Assembly (NCBI RefSeq): GCF_020181035.1
Contig: NZ_JAIQYY010000007.1
Location: 298,589 to 362,588, forward strand
Reading direction: 5' to 3'
DNA: 64,000 bases
From: Streptomyces sp. CoH27
Lineage (GTDB): Bacteria; Actinomycetota; Actinomycetes; Streptomycetales; Streptomycetaceae
Of the stretch, positions 42,586 through 52,129 are shown in pieces (the stretch's first letter is position 1; the number at the start of each line of letters is the position of its first letter). The translations under genes and the position numbers were made by a program. The notes under the pieces were generated by a model that saw only the letters and a list, made by a program, of their open reading frames with translations, was not told where the DNA came from and did no database searches.

Positions 42586-43853
42586 GCGGCGACGGCACCT
42601 TTCGCATTCTTCGGTCGAAGCGTGACAGAGAAGAGCGCACAGCCGACCAGCGCCACGGCCGCCCCGCTCAGCGCCGCCCGGTCGCCCCACACGGTCCAGG
42701 CGGCGCCGAAGAGCAGCGAGCAGGCGAACCGGGCCATCGCCTGCCCGGTCTGCACCAGGGCCAGCCCCGAGGAGCGCAACGCCTCCGGCACCCCGTCCGA
42801 GGCCGCCGCCATCAGCACCCCGTCCGTGGCCGCGTAGAAAGCGCCGTGCAGAGCGAGGACGACGTACGGCAGCCCGCCCCCGTGCCACGACGTGAGAAGG
42901 AGCGCGTACGCGACGAGCAGCGCCCCATGACCGGCCAGAAACACGGCCCACCGCCCCACCCGGTCCGCGAGCCGCCCGAGCGGGACGGCGAGCAGCAGGA
43001 AGGAGGCGGCCGTACCGAGCGGCAGCAGGGCGAACCACCGATCCGGCACCCCCAGCCGCCGCTGGAGCAGCAGATACACGAACGAGTCACTCACCGTGGC
43101 GAGCCCCAGCAGCAGCGCACACACGGTGATCCGGCGCAGATCACGACGCCCGAGCAGCCGTACGGCGGCCGACAGAGTAGGCCGCTCGCCCGCCGGAACC
43201 CTCTCACCACGCCCGCCGGGCACGAACAGAACGAGCACCAGCACACCCACCACAGCCACACAGAAACTGACGGTGAACACGGCGTCGTACCCGTCCACAG
43301 TGGCCCGGAGAATCAGGAACGCGACCAACGGCCCGAGCAGTGCACCGGCGGTGTCCATGGCCCGATGCACCCCGAAGGCCCGCCCCCGGCCCTCAGCCGT
43401 ACTGGACAACGAGATGAGGGCATCGCGCGGAGCGGTCCGCAGCCCCTTCCCCGTCCGGTCGGCCGCGAGCACCAGCCCGATCGGCGTCAGCGCGTGAGCG
43501 ACGAGCAGCAACGGCTTGCACACGGCCGAGACGGCATATCCGAACCCGGCGACCCACTTGTGCCGCCCGCCACCACGATCCGCCAGGTGCCCGCCCACGA
43601 GCCGTACGAGCGCCGAGAAACCGTTGTAGACACCGTCGAGCAGCCCGAAGCCCAGGGGTGACAGACCGAGCCCGGTGACGAGATACAACGGCAGTACGGC
43701 GGTGACCATCTCGGACGAGACGTCGGTGATGAGACTGACCGCTCCCAGGGCGAAGACGGCGGGAGCGACCGCGGCACGGCGCCGCCCGGTCACCGACCGG
43801 ACAGCACCGTCCGCGGACGCCGCCACAGTCGCGCGGCTGTCCGCTACGTACAC
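42582..43853 (-). CDS. MFS transporter
   Basis: This is a 423-residue, 12-helix major facilitator. Early segments SLITDVSSEMVTAVLPLYL and GLLDGVYNGFSALVRLVGGHLADR match a group annotated as arabinose/multidrug efflux, and APRDALISLSS is also typical. The start is GTG 43853, one base after the phosphoesterase stop (TGA, C, GTG), and the stop overlaps the next gene, so three genes are tightly coupled. The transported compound is unknown; the neighbouring secreted phosphoesterase hints at a phosphorylated or phosphoester-derived solute. Confidence 0.85.
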   Translation of the reverse strand: MYVADSRATVAASADGAVRSVTGRRRAAVAPAVFALGAVSLITDVSSEMVTAVLPLYLVTGLGLSPLGFGLLDGVYNGFSALVRLVGGHLADRGGGRHKWVAGFGYAVSAVCKPLLLVAHALTPIGLVLAADRTGKGLRTAPRDALISLSSTAEGRGRAFGVHRAMDTAGALLGPLVAFLILRATVDGYDAVFTVSFCVAVVGVLVLVLFVPGGRGERVPAGERPTLSAAVRLLGRRDLRRITVCALLLGLATVSDSFVYLLLQRRLGVPDRWFALLPLGTAASFLLLAVPLGRLADRVGRWAVFLAGHGALLVAYALLLTSWHGGGLPYVVLALHGAFYAATDGVLMAAASDGVPEALRSSGLALVQTGQAMARFACSLLFGAAWTVWGDRAALSGAAVALVGCALFSVTLRPKNAKGAVAA

Positions 43854-43854
43854 G

Positions 43855-44742
43855 TCAGGACGCCCAGATGCCGGAGATGTCCTGAGCGGAGGAGGCGTTG
43901 CCGGCGTGCGTGCTCAGCCCCTCCAGGTCCTCCAGGGTGCGCAGCAGGTCGTAGTGGTTGTACGTCGTGGAGCTGGACGACCCGGCGGCAACCGGCTGCC
44001 CGTACAGCACGGTGGGGATCCGGTTGCCGCTCAGCCGGTTGTCCTCGTCGAAGGTGACGACGAGCAGACTGTTGTGGCTCTTGGCCCACGTGGCGTAGGC
44101 GCCCAGGTTGTTCTTCAGCCAGGTGTCACCGGTGGACACCGAGCAGTCGTGCATGTCGCTGCACAAGTTGGGGGTCACGAAGGACATCTGGGGCAGCGTC
44201 GAGTAGTCCGTCGGGAACTGGTCGAATGTCATGGCGCTGTCTGTCGGCACGTTGCTGAACCCGAACCAGGGGTTGTGCTTCTGGGCGTAGTCGCCGCTGC
44301 TGCACGAGGTGTCGCCCTGGCTGGGCAGATCCTCGTTGTAGCTGGCCCAGGTCTTGCCCGCGGCGATCACCTCGGACGCCAGGTTGTCCGCCGAGGAGAA
44401 GCCGGGCGTGACACAGCTGTCGTCCGTGATGCCCTGCGTGTCGCCGGAGAACAGGGCGTAGTAGTTCGGCTGGCTCGGGTGGGTCTCGGCGTACGACTGC
44501 GTCAGGTTGGCGCCTCCCGACTTCAGTGAGTTGATGTACGGCGCGCTGGAGGAACCGATGACCTGGCTGTACGCATGGTTCTCGAAGACCACGACGACCA
44601 CGTGGTCCGGGCTCGGCACGGCGCCAGCGGCGTGCGCGGACTCGCCACCGAGTCCGGCCCACAGCCCGACGGCAGCCGCGGCGAAGGCGGTTGCCGACGC
44701 CACGACGGTACGGGCACGGCGGTACACGGAACTGCCGGACAC
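43855..44742 (-). CDS. Secreted phosphoesterase (phospholipase C / acid phosphatase family)
   Basis: This 295-residue exported protein has a signal peptide (cleavage near AHA at about residue 36) and a single phosphoesterase domain of the type shared by bacterial phospholipases C and AcpA phosphatases. VVVVFENHAYSQVIG holds the N-terminal metal and nucleophile region, YAETHPSQPNYYALFSGDTQG follows, and LLVVTFDEDN is the later metal site. GGAGG 5 nt before GTG 44742 sets the start. It heads an operon with an MFS gene and a propeller gene. Substrate class (phospholipid, phosphomonoester) is unresolved. Confidence 0.85.
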   Translation of the reverse strand: MSGSSVYRRARTVVASATAFAAAAVGLWAGLGGESAHAAGAVPSPDHVVVVVFENHAYSQVIGSSSAPYINSLKSGGANLTQSYAETHPSQPNYYALFSGDTQGITDDSCVTPGFSSADNLASEVIAAGKTWASYNEDLPSQGDTSCSSGDYAQKHNPWFGFSNVPTDSAMTFDQFPTDYSTLPQMSFVTPNLCSDMHDCSVSTGDTWLKNNLGAYATWAKSHNSLLVVTFDEDNRLSGNRIPTVLYGQPVAAGSSSSTTYNHYDLLRTLEDLEGLSTHAGNASSAQDISGIWAS

Positions 44743-45474
44743 TTCAACCTCCGGGTGGGGGGATGAGCGGGGTTGGCGGTGCGGACAGAGCATGCACACG
44801 CCAACATTCCCGCACCCCACGTAAGCCAACCTCACGAGTGAAGACCGGATGAACGCCGGGTACGCCGACGGAACGCCCCACCGGCCGGGCCGCGCGCGAC
44901 GGGGCTGCGCATGGGGGAGGGGCCGGGGCACGGCGAGATGGGACGTACGGACGGGGCCGTTGACCGTGGACGGCGGGGCGGCGGGACGCAGCGGGCCGGA
45001 CCGCGACCACCGGCGGCCGGGTACGGCGGGACCGGACGACGGGCCGGACCGGATGACGGGCCGGACCCCGCACCACGGGCGGCCGGACACGGCGGGACGG
45101 GACCACGGAACCGGGCCGGGGTTGGTCGCGTACGGCGGGGAGGGGACGTGGCGGGTGGTGTCCGCCCGCAGCGGCCGGCGTGAACGCGCCCGGCCCCTCG
45201 GCCAACAGCCCGCCGGACCGAGGACGGACACCACCCGGCGCGGCACCGACTCACCCACCCCCCGTAGGCGCGACACCAGCCCCCACCCACCCGCACAGGC
45301 CGCCGCAGGCACCCGCCACCCGGGCAGGCCGCCGCAGGCACCCCCCACCCGGGCAGGCCGCCGCAGGCACCCGCCACCCCCGCAGGCCGCCGCAGGCACC
45401 CGCACAACCGACCCGCAACCCCCCGATCCGGTTAGGCTCGGGCCAGGACGACCGAGATCCAAGGGGAGGCCGCC
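44743..45474. other. Large GC-rich intergenic region with degenerate repeats
   Basis: This 732-bp gap lies between divergent operons. Around 44990-45110 it has short imperfect repeats of GACGGGCCGGACC and CGGCCGGxxACGGCGGGAC; at 45295-45410 it has a 29-bp tandem repeat. A -10-like TAGGCT at about 45433-45438 and GGGGAGG at about 45462-45468 belong to glnE. The open frames crossing it are low-complexity Arg/Pro/Gly sequence and I do not regard them as genes. Confidence 0.55.
45295..45410. repeat. Four-copy 29-bp tandem repeat upstream of glnE
   Basis: Units begin at 45295, 45324, 45353 and 45382, each GCAGGCCGCCGCAGGCACCC followed by a variable 9-bp tail. The first copy starts ACAGG. The array ends about 65 bp before the glnE start, just upstream of its promoter-like sequence. 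Confidence 0.85.
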
Positions 45475-48400
45475 ATGACGCCGGGCCGCAGGAGCAGCAC
45501 CTTCACCCGCCTGCTACGGCACGGCTTCACCGACCCCTCCGCAGCCGAGCGCCTCCTCGACGGCCCCGAGCTGACCCCCGTCCGCAACGACCCCGTCCTC
45601 CTGGAAGCCCTGGGCGCCACCGCCGACCCCGACCTGGCCCTGCACGGCCTCGTCCGCCTCCTGGAGGCCCAGCCCACCCCCATCGCCCACCGCGAACTCC
45701 TCGACACCCTCATCGCGGCCAAACCCCTCCGCGACCGCCTCCTGGGCGTCCTCGGCGCCTCCGCCGCCCTCGCCGACCACCTGGCCCGCCACCCAGCCGA
45801 CTGGCACGCCCTGGTCACCTACGAACCCCAGGACCTCCACCCAGGCCTCGCGGAGTTCGAACGCGGCCTTTCCGAAGCCACCGACCCGGTATCCCTCCGC
45901 ATCGCCTACCGCCGCTGCCTTCTCTCCATCGCCGCCCGGGACGTCTGCGGCACCACAGACCTCGCCGAGACCGCCGCGGAACTGGCCGACCTCGCCACCG
46001 CCACCCTCCGTACGGCCCTGGCGATAGCGAAGGCGCACGCCCCCGAGGACGCCAAGGCCTGCCGCCTGGCGGTGATCGCGATGGGAAAGTGCGGCGGCCA
46101 CGAGCTGAACTACGTCTCGGACGTAGACGTGATCTTCGTAGCGGAAGCAGCCGAGGACACCACCGAGGCCAAGGCTCTCATCTCCGCCACCCGCCTGGCC
46201 TCACACCTCATGCGGATCTGTTCGGAAACCACCGTGGAGGGCTCCATCTGGCCGGTGGACGCGAACCTCCGCCCCGAGGGCCGCAACGGCCCCCTCGTCC
46301 GCACCCTCTCCTCCCACCTCGCCTACTACCAACGCTGGGCGAAAACCTGGGAGTTCCAGGCCCTGCTCAAGGCCCGCCCGGTAGCGGGCGACGCAGAACT
46401 CGGCCAGGACTACGTCACCGCACTCGAACCCCTCGTCTGGAAAGCGGCCGAACGCGAGAACTTCGTCACGGACGTCCAGAAGATGCGCCGCCGCGTCGTC
46501 GAGAACATTCCCGCATCCGAGATCGACAGAGAACTCAAACTCGGCCCCGGCGGCCTCAGAGACGTCGAATTCGCGGTTCAGCTCCTGCAGTTGGTGCACG
46601 GCCGCGCCGACCGGTCCCTCCGCAGCGGCACCACCCTGGACGCCCTCCAGGCCCTGGCCGCAGGCGGCTACGTGGGCCGCGAGGACGCCGCCCGCCTGGA
46701 CGAGGCGTACCGCTTCCTCCGCAGCATGGAACACCGCATCCAGCTGTACCGCCTGCGCCGTACCCACCTCGTCCCGGTGGCGGAGGAGGACCAACGACGC
46801 CTGGGCCGCTCCCTGGGCCTGCGCACGGACCCCGCCGCGGAACTGATCCGCGAATGGAAGAGACACACAGGCGTCGTACGACGCCTCCACGAGAAGCTGT
46901 TCTACCGCCCCCTCCTCGACGCGGTCGCCCAACTCGCCCCGGGCGAGGCCCGCCTGAGCCCGGAAGCGGCCAGAGAACGCCTCGTGGCCCTCGGCTACGC
47001 CGACCCCGCGGCGGCCCTGCGCCACCTGGAGGCACTGGCCTCCGGCGTCACCCGCAAGGCAGCGATCCAGCGCACGCTCCTCCCCGTCCTGCTCGGCTGG
47101 TTCGCCGACTCGGCGGAGCCGGACGCGGGCCTGCTGAACTTCCGCAAGGTCTCGGACGCCCTGGGCAAGACCCCGTGGTATCTGCGCCTGCTCCGCGACG
47201 AGGGAGCGGCAGCCGAGAACCTGGCCCGCGTCCTGTCGGCGGGCCGCCTCGCCCCCGACCTCCTCATGCGCGCCCCCGAAGCCGTGGCCCTCCTCGGCGA
47301 CGGCGACAGCGCGAACCTGCCCGGAGCCGGCCTGACACCCCGCGAGCGCGCCCCGCTGGAGCAGGAGATCCTGGCCGCGGTGGGCCGCGCGGAGAACGCC
47401 CGGCAGGGCGTCACCGCGGCGCGTGGCGTACGCCGGCGCGAGCTGTTCCGCACCGCGGCCGGCGACATCGTCGACTCCTACGGCACGGAGAACAACCACG
47501 CCGAGCCCGACCAGGGCGCCCTGGTGGACCGGGTCGGCGCGGCGGTCTCCGACCTCACCGCTGCGACCCTCGCCGGCACGCTGCGCGCGGTGGTCCGGGA
47601 CAGCTGGGGCGACACGCTCCCGACGCGTTTCGCGATCATAGGGATGGGCCGTTTCGGCGGTCACGAGCTGGGCTACGGCTCCGACGCGGACGTCCTGTTC
47701 GTCCACGAACCGCAGGACGGCGTGGACGAACACGAAGCGTCCGCCGCCGCGAACAAGGTGGTCGAGGAGATGCGCCGCCTGCTCGCGCTGCCCAGCGCCG
47801 ACCCGCCGCTGCTCATCGACGCCGACCTGCGCCCGGAGGGCAAGTCGGGCCCGCTGGTGCGCACACTGAAGGCGTACGAGGCGTACTACCGCCGCTGGTC
47901 CCTGGTCTGGGAGTCGCAGGCGCTGCTGCGAGCCGAACCCGTGGCCGGGGACGAAGACCTGGGCCGGCGCTTCACGGAACTGATCGACCCGCTGCGCTAC
48001 CCGCACCACGGCCTGGCCGAGGACGCCGTGCGCGAGATCCGCCGCCTGAAGGCGCGGATGGAGTCCGAGCGCCTCCCCCGGGGCGCCGACCCCAAGCTGC
48101 ACACGAAGCTCGGTCCGGGCGGTTTGTCGGACGTCGAGTGGACGCTTCAGCTGCTCCAGCTGCGGCACGGCTGGGACGTGCCCGGCCTGCGCACCACCCG
48201 CACCCGCGAGGCCCTGGCCGCCGCCCGGGAGGCCGGGCTGCTGTCGGCGGAGGACGCGGAGACCCTGGACGAGGCGTGGGTGCTGGCGACGAGGGTGCGC
48301 AACGCGGTGATGCTGGTGCGCGGCCGGGCCGGGGACACCTTCCCGACGGAGTCGCGCGAGCTGGCGGCGGTGGGCCGCTACCTGGGCTACGGCGCGGGAC

Positions 48401-48483
48401 ACGCGGGGGACATGCTGGACGCGTACCGCCGTACGACGCGCAGGGCACGCACCACGGTGGAGAAGCTGTTCTACGGAACGTGA
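45475..48483 (+). CDS. glnE: Bifunctional glutamine synthetase adenylyltransferase / deadenylylase
   Basis: This 1002-residue two-headed nucleotidyltransferase switches glutamine synthetase I off by adenylylating a tyrosine and on again by phosphorolysis, following nitrogen status. The N-terminal (removing) domain has GKCGGHELNYVSDVDVIF near residues 204-221 and the C-terminal (adding) domain has GRFGGHELGYGSDADVLF near 724-741; the paired Asp in each are the metal ligands. GlnD-like helical domains follow each. GGGGAGG 5 nt before ATG 45475 sets the start. It overlaps the convergent PAP2 gene by 13 bp. Confidence 0.96.
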   Translation: MTPGRRSSTFTRLLRHGFTDPSAAERLLDGPELTPVRNDPVLLEALGATADPDLALHGLVRLLEAQPTPIAHRELLDTLIAAKPLRDRLLGVLGASAALADHLARHPADWHALVTYEPQDLHPGLAEFERGLSEATDPVSLRIAYRRCLLSIAARDVCGTTDLAETAAELADLATATLRTALAIAKAHAPEDAKACRLAVIAMGKCGGHELNYVSDVDVIFVAEAAEDTTEAKALISATRLASHLMRICSETTVEGSIWPVDANLRPEGRNGPLVRTLSSHLAYYQRWAKTWEFQALLKARPVAGDAELGQDYVTALEPLVWKAAERENFVTDVQKMRRRVVENIPASEIDRELKLGPGGLRDVEFAVQLLQLVHGRADRSLRSGTTLDALQALAAGGYVGREDAARLDEAYRFLRSMEHRIQLYRLRRTHLVPVAEEDQRRLGRSLGLRTDPAAELIREWKRHTGVVRRLHEKLFYRPLLDAVAQLAPGEARLSPEAARERLVALGYADPAAALRHLEALASGVTRKAAIQRTLLPVLLGWFADSAEPDAGLLNFRKVSDALGKTPWYLRLLRDEGAAAENLARVLSAGRLAPDLLMRAPEAVALLGDGDSANLPGAGLTPRERAPLEQEILAAVGRAENARQGVTAARGVRRRELFRTAAGDIVDSYGTENNHAEPDQGALVDRVGAAVSDLTAATLAGTLRAVVRDSWGDTLPTRFAIIGMGRFGGHELGYGSDADVLFVHEPQDGVDEHEASAAANKVVEEMRRLLALPSADPPLLIDADLRPEGKSGPLVRTLKAYEAYYRRWSLVWESQALLRAEPVAGDEDLGRRFTELIDPLRYPHHGLAEDAVREIRRLKARMESERLPRGADPKLHTKLGPGGLSDVEWTLQLLQLRHGWDVPGLRTTRTREALAAAREAGLLSAEDAETLDEAWVLATRVRNAVMLVRGRAGDTFPTESRELAAVGRYLGYGAGHAGDMLDAYRRTTRRARTTVEKLFYGT

Positions 48484-49364
48484 CGGCCGGCCGGCACCGA
48501 ACCGGAACCCACCACGACGGGCTCCGCCGCAGAACGGGACGGCTCGACCCCCCGGGGCAACCGGTACGGCAGGGCCTCGTACCACACCCGGGCCACGGTG
48601 AAGCCGAAGGTCAGGCACAGCATGCCTCCCACCGCGTCCAGCCAGAAATGGTTGGCGGTGGAGACGATGACGAGGAGCGTGGCCGCGGGGTAGAGCAGCC
48701 CCAGCACCCGCACCCATGGAACCGAGGCGAGCGCGAAGACGGTCAGCCCGCACCACAGGGACCATCCGATGTGCATGGACGGCATCGCGGCGTACTGGTT
48801 CGACATGTGCTTCAGGTCGCCGGAGGCCATCGAACCCCAGGTGTGGTGGACCATCACGGTGTCCACGAAGTGCCCTCCGCGCATCAACCGAGGCGGCGCG
48901 AGCGGGAACAGATAGTAACCGGCGAGAGCCACACCGGTGGTCGCGAACAGCGTCAGCCGGGCCGCCGCGTACCGCCCCGGATGCCACCGGTACAGCCAGA
49001 CCAGCACACCGATCGTGATGATGAAGTGCAGTGTGGCGTAGTAGTAGTTCATCCCGATGATCAGCCAAGTCACCGAGTTCATGGCGTGATTGACCGACTG
49101 TTCGACGGCGATGCCCAGCTGGTGCTCGACGCGCCAGATCCAGTCCGCGTTGCGCAGCGCCTCGGCCTTCTGCTCCGGGACGGCGTTGCGGATCAGTGAG
49201 TACGTCCAGTAACTCACCGCGATCAGAAGGATTTCGAACCAGAGCCGGGGCCGCCGCGGTCGTCGCAGCCGGCTGAGCGGACCCGGGGTGACCTCGCCCG
49301 TGACCGACCTCGGATCGGCCACCTTCTCGCGACCTTCCGACTGTGTCACGGTCGAGTCACTCAT
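48471..49364 (-). CDS. PAP2 superfamily membrane phosphatase/transferase (Aur1/Ipt1-like)
   Basis: This is a 297-residue integral membrane protein with about six helices and the PAP2_3 pattern: AAMPSMHIGWSLW holds the first catalytic His and ANHFWLDAVGG the second with its Asp. This subgroup resembles inositol-phosphoceramide synthase (Aur1) and mycobacterial phospholipid transferases, so it may dephosphorylate or transfer lipid headgroups. I use ATG 49364 (MSDSTVTQS); ATG 49370 is only two codons upstream, and neither has a strong ribosome site. Convergent with glnE. Confidence 0.85.
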   Translation of the reverse strand: MSDSTVTQSEGREKVADPRSVTGEVTPGPLSRLRRPRRPRLWFEILLIAVSYWTYSLIRNAVPEQKAEALRNADWIWRVEHQLGIAVEQSVNHAMNSVTWLIIGMNYYYATLHFIITIGVLVWLYRWHPGRYAAARLTLFATTGVALAGYYLFPLAPPRLMRGGHFVDTVMVHHTWGSMASGDLKHMSNQYAAMPSMHIGWSLWCGLTVFALASVPWVRVLGLLYPAATLLVIVSTANHFWLDAVGGMLCLTFGFTVARVWYEALPYRLPRGVEPSRSAAEPVVVGSGSVPAGRHVP

Positions 49365-49432
49365 AGGCATCAAGTCTGCCAGAAAAGGCTTCTCCGGCAG
49401 ATCATCCCAAGGTCGGGTCCGTGGCGCATCTT

Positions 49433-50467
49433 CTACGACGTACGGACGACATGTGGGGCAGAAGCGGTTGAACCGCGCACCACCAGCTCCGGCATGAACA
49501 CGAATTCGCTGTGCGGCGCGGGCGTGCCGCCGATCTCCTCCAGCAACGTGCGCACCGCGGCCTGCCCCATCGCCGGCACCGGCTTGCGCACGGTCGTCAG
49601 CGGCGGGTCGGTGAACGCGATCAGCGGGGAGTCGTCGAATCCGACCACCGAGACGTCACGCGGCACCTCCAGCCCCCGCTGCCGGGCGGCCCGTATGGCA
49701 CCGAGGGCCATCATGTCGCTGGCGCACACCACGGCCGTGCAGTCCCGCTCGATCAACGCGCTCGCGGCGGCCTGACCGCCCTCCAGCGTGTACAGCGAGT
49801 GCTGGACCAGCTCCGCCTCGACGACCCCGGGGGCCAGCCCCAGCTGGTCCTGCATGGCCCGCACGAAGCCCTCGATCTTGCGCTGCACCGGCACGAACCG
49901 CTTCGGCCCGAGCGCCAGCCCGATCCGGGTGTGGCCCAGGGACACCAGGTGGGTCACCGCGAGCGTCATCGCGGCCCGGTCGTCGGGGGAGATGAACGGC
50001 GCCTGCACCTTCGGCGAGAACCCGTCCACCAGCACGAACGGCACGCCCTGCGCCCGCAGCGCCTCGTAGCGCTGCATGTCGGCGGTGGTGTCCGCGTGCA
50101 GCCCGGAGACGTAGATGATCCCGGCGACCCCGCGGTCCACGAGCATCTCGGTCAGCTCGTCCTCGGTCGACCCGCCCGGGGTCTGCGTGGCGAGCACGGG
50201 CGTATAACCCTGGCGGGTCAGCGCCTGGCCGATGACCTGGGCCAGGGCCGGGAATATCGGGTTCTCCAGCTCGGGCGTGATCAGACCCACCAGGCCCTCG
50301 CTGCGTTGCCGCAGCCGCACCGGGCGCTCGTAGCCGAGCACGTCCAGCGCGGCGAGCACGGACTGGCGGGTGGTGGCGGCGACGCCCGGCTTCCCGTTGA
50401 GGACCCGGCTGACGGTCGCTTCGCTCACCCCCGCCTGCGCAGCGATGTCGGCAAGCCGTGTGGTCAC
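49433..50467 (-). CDS. malR: LacI family maltose regulon repressor
   Basis: This 344-residue repressor has an N-terminal LacI HTH (TRLADIAAQAGVSEATVSRVLNGKPGV, residues about 3-27) and a periplasmic-binding-like effector domain to the end. It closely matches Streptomyces MalR (Reg1), which represses malEFG and amylase genes and is relieved by maltodextrins. The GTG at 50467 gives the family length; the frame runs 31 codons further upstream. TACAGT 8 nt before this GTG may be a leaderless -10. It is divergent from malE, with CTTGCAG repeats between. Confidence 0.93.
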   Translation of the reverse strand: MTTRLADIAAQAGVSEATVSRVLNGKPGVAATTRQSVLAALDVLGYERPVRLRQRSEGLVGLITPELENPIFPALAQVIGQALTRQGYTPVLATQTPGGSTEDELTEMLVDRGVAGIIYVSGLHADTTADMQRYEALRAQGVPFVLVDGFSPKVQAPFISPDDRAAMTLAVTHLVSLGHTRIGLALGPKRFVPVQRKIEGFVRAMQDQLGLAPGVVEAELVQHSLYTLEGGQAAASALIERDCTAVVCASDMMALGAIRAARQRGLEVPRDVSVVGFDDSPLIAFTDPPLTTVRKPVPAMGQAAVRTLLEEIGGTPAPHSEFVFMPELVVRGSTASAPHVVRTS

Positions 50468-50590
50468 GGCACTGGACTGTACCGGTCGCATGTCGCCTTG
50501 CACACCGGCCGGACGCCGGGCCCGGGAAGCGGTACGGCCCGCCCTGGGTTGCTGCCTCATCGCGCTCCCTCGAAGTCATGGTGGCAAGAG

Positions 50591-50745
50591 CTTGCAGAGT
50601 CTTGCACAAGTGCCGCCGAAACCGCCCCACAGGCCCCAATGCGCGGTTGCGCCCGGGTCGAGCGCCGGTCACGGCGGGGTAACCATCGTGTTCCCTTGCA
50701 CTTTTTTTCTGCAAGGTCTTTCGTAACGCTTACAACGCTGTTACG
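50591..50745. promoter_or_regulatory. malR-malE regulatory region with CTTGCAG-type MalR sites
   Basis: Visible sites are GCAAG-AG-CTTGC (50584-50595) running into CTTGCAG (50591-50597), CTTGCAC 10 bp further (50601-50607), an inverted pair CTTGCA (50695-50700)/TGCAAG (50710-50715), and CGTAAC (50722-50727)/GTTACG (50740-50745). CTTGCAG repeats are the motif known from Streptomyces MalR-controlled promoters. The malE start lies about 100 bp further downstream. This accounts for the 381-bp gap. Confidence 0.7.
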
Positions 50746-50848
50746 TTCCTGGTCGCCCGGCCGCCGCAACGGCGCAGTCGGCACCACGACCGGGGACGGC
50801 GGACGGGACCGCCCCTGGCACACGGGCTTTCACCCTCAAGGAGAACTC

Positions 50849-52123
50849 ATGCGGCGTGGCATAGCGGCCTCCGCGCTGGTGGCGTCCATCGCCCTCGCGG
50901 CGACGGCCTGCGGCGGCGGGAGCAGCGACAGTGGCAAGTCGGACGGCCCGGTCACCATCACCTGGTGGGACACCTCCAACGCCACGAACGAGGCGCCGAC
51001 GTACCAGGCCCTGATCAAGCAGTTCGAGGCCGCCAACAAGAACATCAAGGTCAAGTACGTCAACGTGCCCTTCGACCAGGCGCAGAACAAGTTCGACACC
51101 GCGGCCGGCTCCAAGGGCGCCCCGGACATCCTGCGCTCCGAGGTCGGCTGGACCCCCGCCTTCGCCAAGAAGGGCTATTTCCTGCCGCTGGACGGCACCG
51201 AGGCGCTCTCCGAGCAGAGCAGCTTCCAGCCGAACCTGATCAAGCAGGCCCAGTACGAGGGCAAGACCTACGGCGTCCCGCTGGTCACCGACACCCTCGC
51301 GCTGGTCTACAACAAGGCGCTGTTCCAGAAGGCCGGCATCACCGCCGCCCCCACGACCTGGGACGAGCTGAAGGCGGACGCCGCCAAGGTCAAGGACAAG
51401 ACCGGCGCCGACGGCTACTGGGGCTCCACCCAGGCCTACTACGCCCAGCCGTTCCTCTACGGCGAGGGCACCGACACCGTCGACGCGACCGCCAAGAAGA
51501 TCACCGTCGACTCGGCCGCCGCGAAGAAGGCCTACGGCACCTGGCTGAGCCTGTTCTCCGGCAAGGGCCTGCACAAGGCCGACACCACCGCCGACGCCTA
51601 CGCCCACATCCAGGACGCGTTCGTCAACGGCAAGGTCGCCGCGATCCTCCAGGGCCCGTGGGAGATCACGAACTTCTACAAGGGCAGCGCCTTCAGCGAC
51701 AAGTCGAACCTCGGCATCGCCACCGTCCCGGCCGGCTCCTCCGGCAAGGCGGGCGCCCCCACCGGCGGTCACAACCTCTCGGTCTACGCCGGCTCCGACA
51801 AGGCTCACCAGGCCGCGGCGCTGACGTTCGTGAAGTTCATGACCTCGGCGTCCTCCCAGGAGACCATCGCCCTGAAGAACTCCACCCTGCCCACCCGCTC
51901 GGACGCCTACACCGCCCAGGTCAAGGCCGACCCCGGCATCGCCGGCTACCAGGGCGTCCTCTCCTCCGCCCAGCCGCGCCCGGCGCTGCCCGAGTACAGC
52001 TCCCTGTGGGGCCCGCTCGACACCGAGCTGCCCAAGGTCGCGGCCGGCAAGGAGTCGCTGGACACCGGCCTGAGCAACGCCCAGGTGGCCATCACCAAGC
52101 TGGTCCCCGACTTCAGCAAGTGA
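50849..52123 (+). CDS. malE: Maltose/maltodextrin ABC transporter binding lipoprotein
   Basis: This is a 424-residue extracellular solute-binding lipoprotein (family 1) that captures maltose and maltodextrins for MalFG. The signal peptide ends at AATAC, placing the lipidated cysteine at 21. The mature part begins PVTITWWDTSNATNEAPTY and has the family's EGKTYGVPLVTDTLALVYNK segment. AAGGAGA upstream of ATG 50849 sets the start. It is the first gene of malEFG-aglA; a 16-bp hairpin after its stop probably raises its expression over malF. No ATPase gene is nearby, so a shared MsiK-type ATPase is expected (inference). Confidence 0.95.
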   Translation: MRRGIAASALVASIALAATACGGGSSDSGKSDGPVTITWWDTSNATNEAPTYQALIKQFEAANKNIKVKYVNVPFDQAQNKFDTAAGSKGAPDILRSEVGWTPAFAKKGYFLPLDGTEALSEQSSFQPNLIKQAQYEGKTYGVPLVTDTLALVYNKALFQKAGITAAPTTWDELKADAAKVKDKTGADGYWGSTQAYYAQPFLYGEGTDTVDATAKKITVDSAAAKKAYGTWLSLFSGKGLHKADTTADAYAHIQDAFVNGKVAAILQGPWEITNFYKGSAFSDKSNLGIATVPAGSSGKAGAPTGGHNLSVYAGSDKAHQAAALTFVKFMTSASSQETIALKNSTLPTRSDAYTAQVKADPGIAGYQGVLSSAQPRPALPEYSSLWGPLDTELPKVAAGKESLDTGLSNAQVAITKLVPDFSK

Positions 52124-52129
52124 GCCCGC

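Noticed and set aside
45295..45410. The 29-bp repeats as a CRISPR array
   Set aside because: The repeats are directly adjacent with no unique spacers, and no cas genes are present.
44849..45478. A 209-codon plus-strand frame in the glnE upstream gap
   Set aside because: It is low-complexity Arg/Pro/Gly sequence, part of it made by the 29-bp tandem repeat, with no ribosome site.
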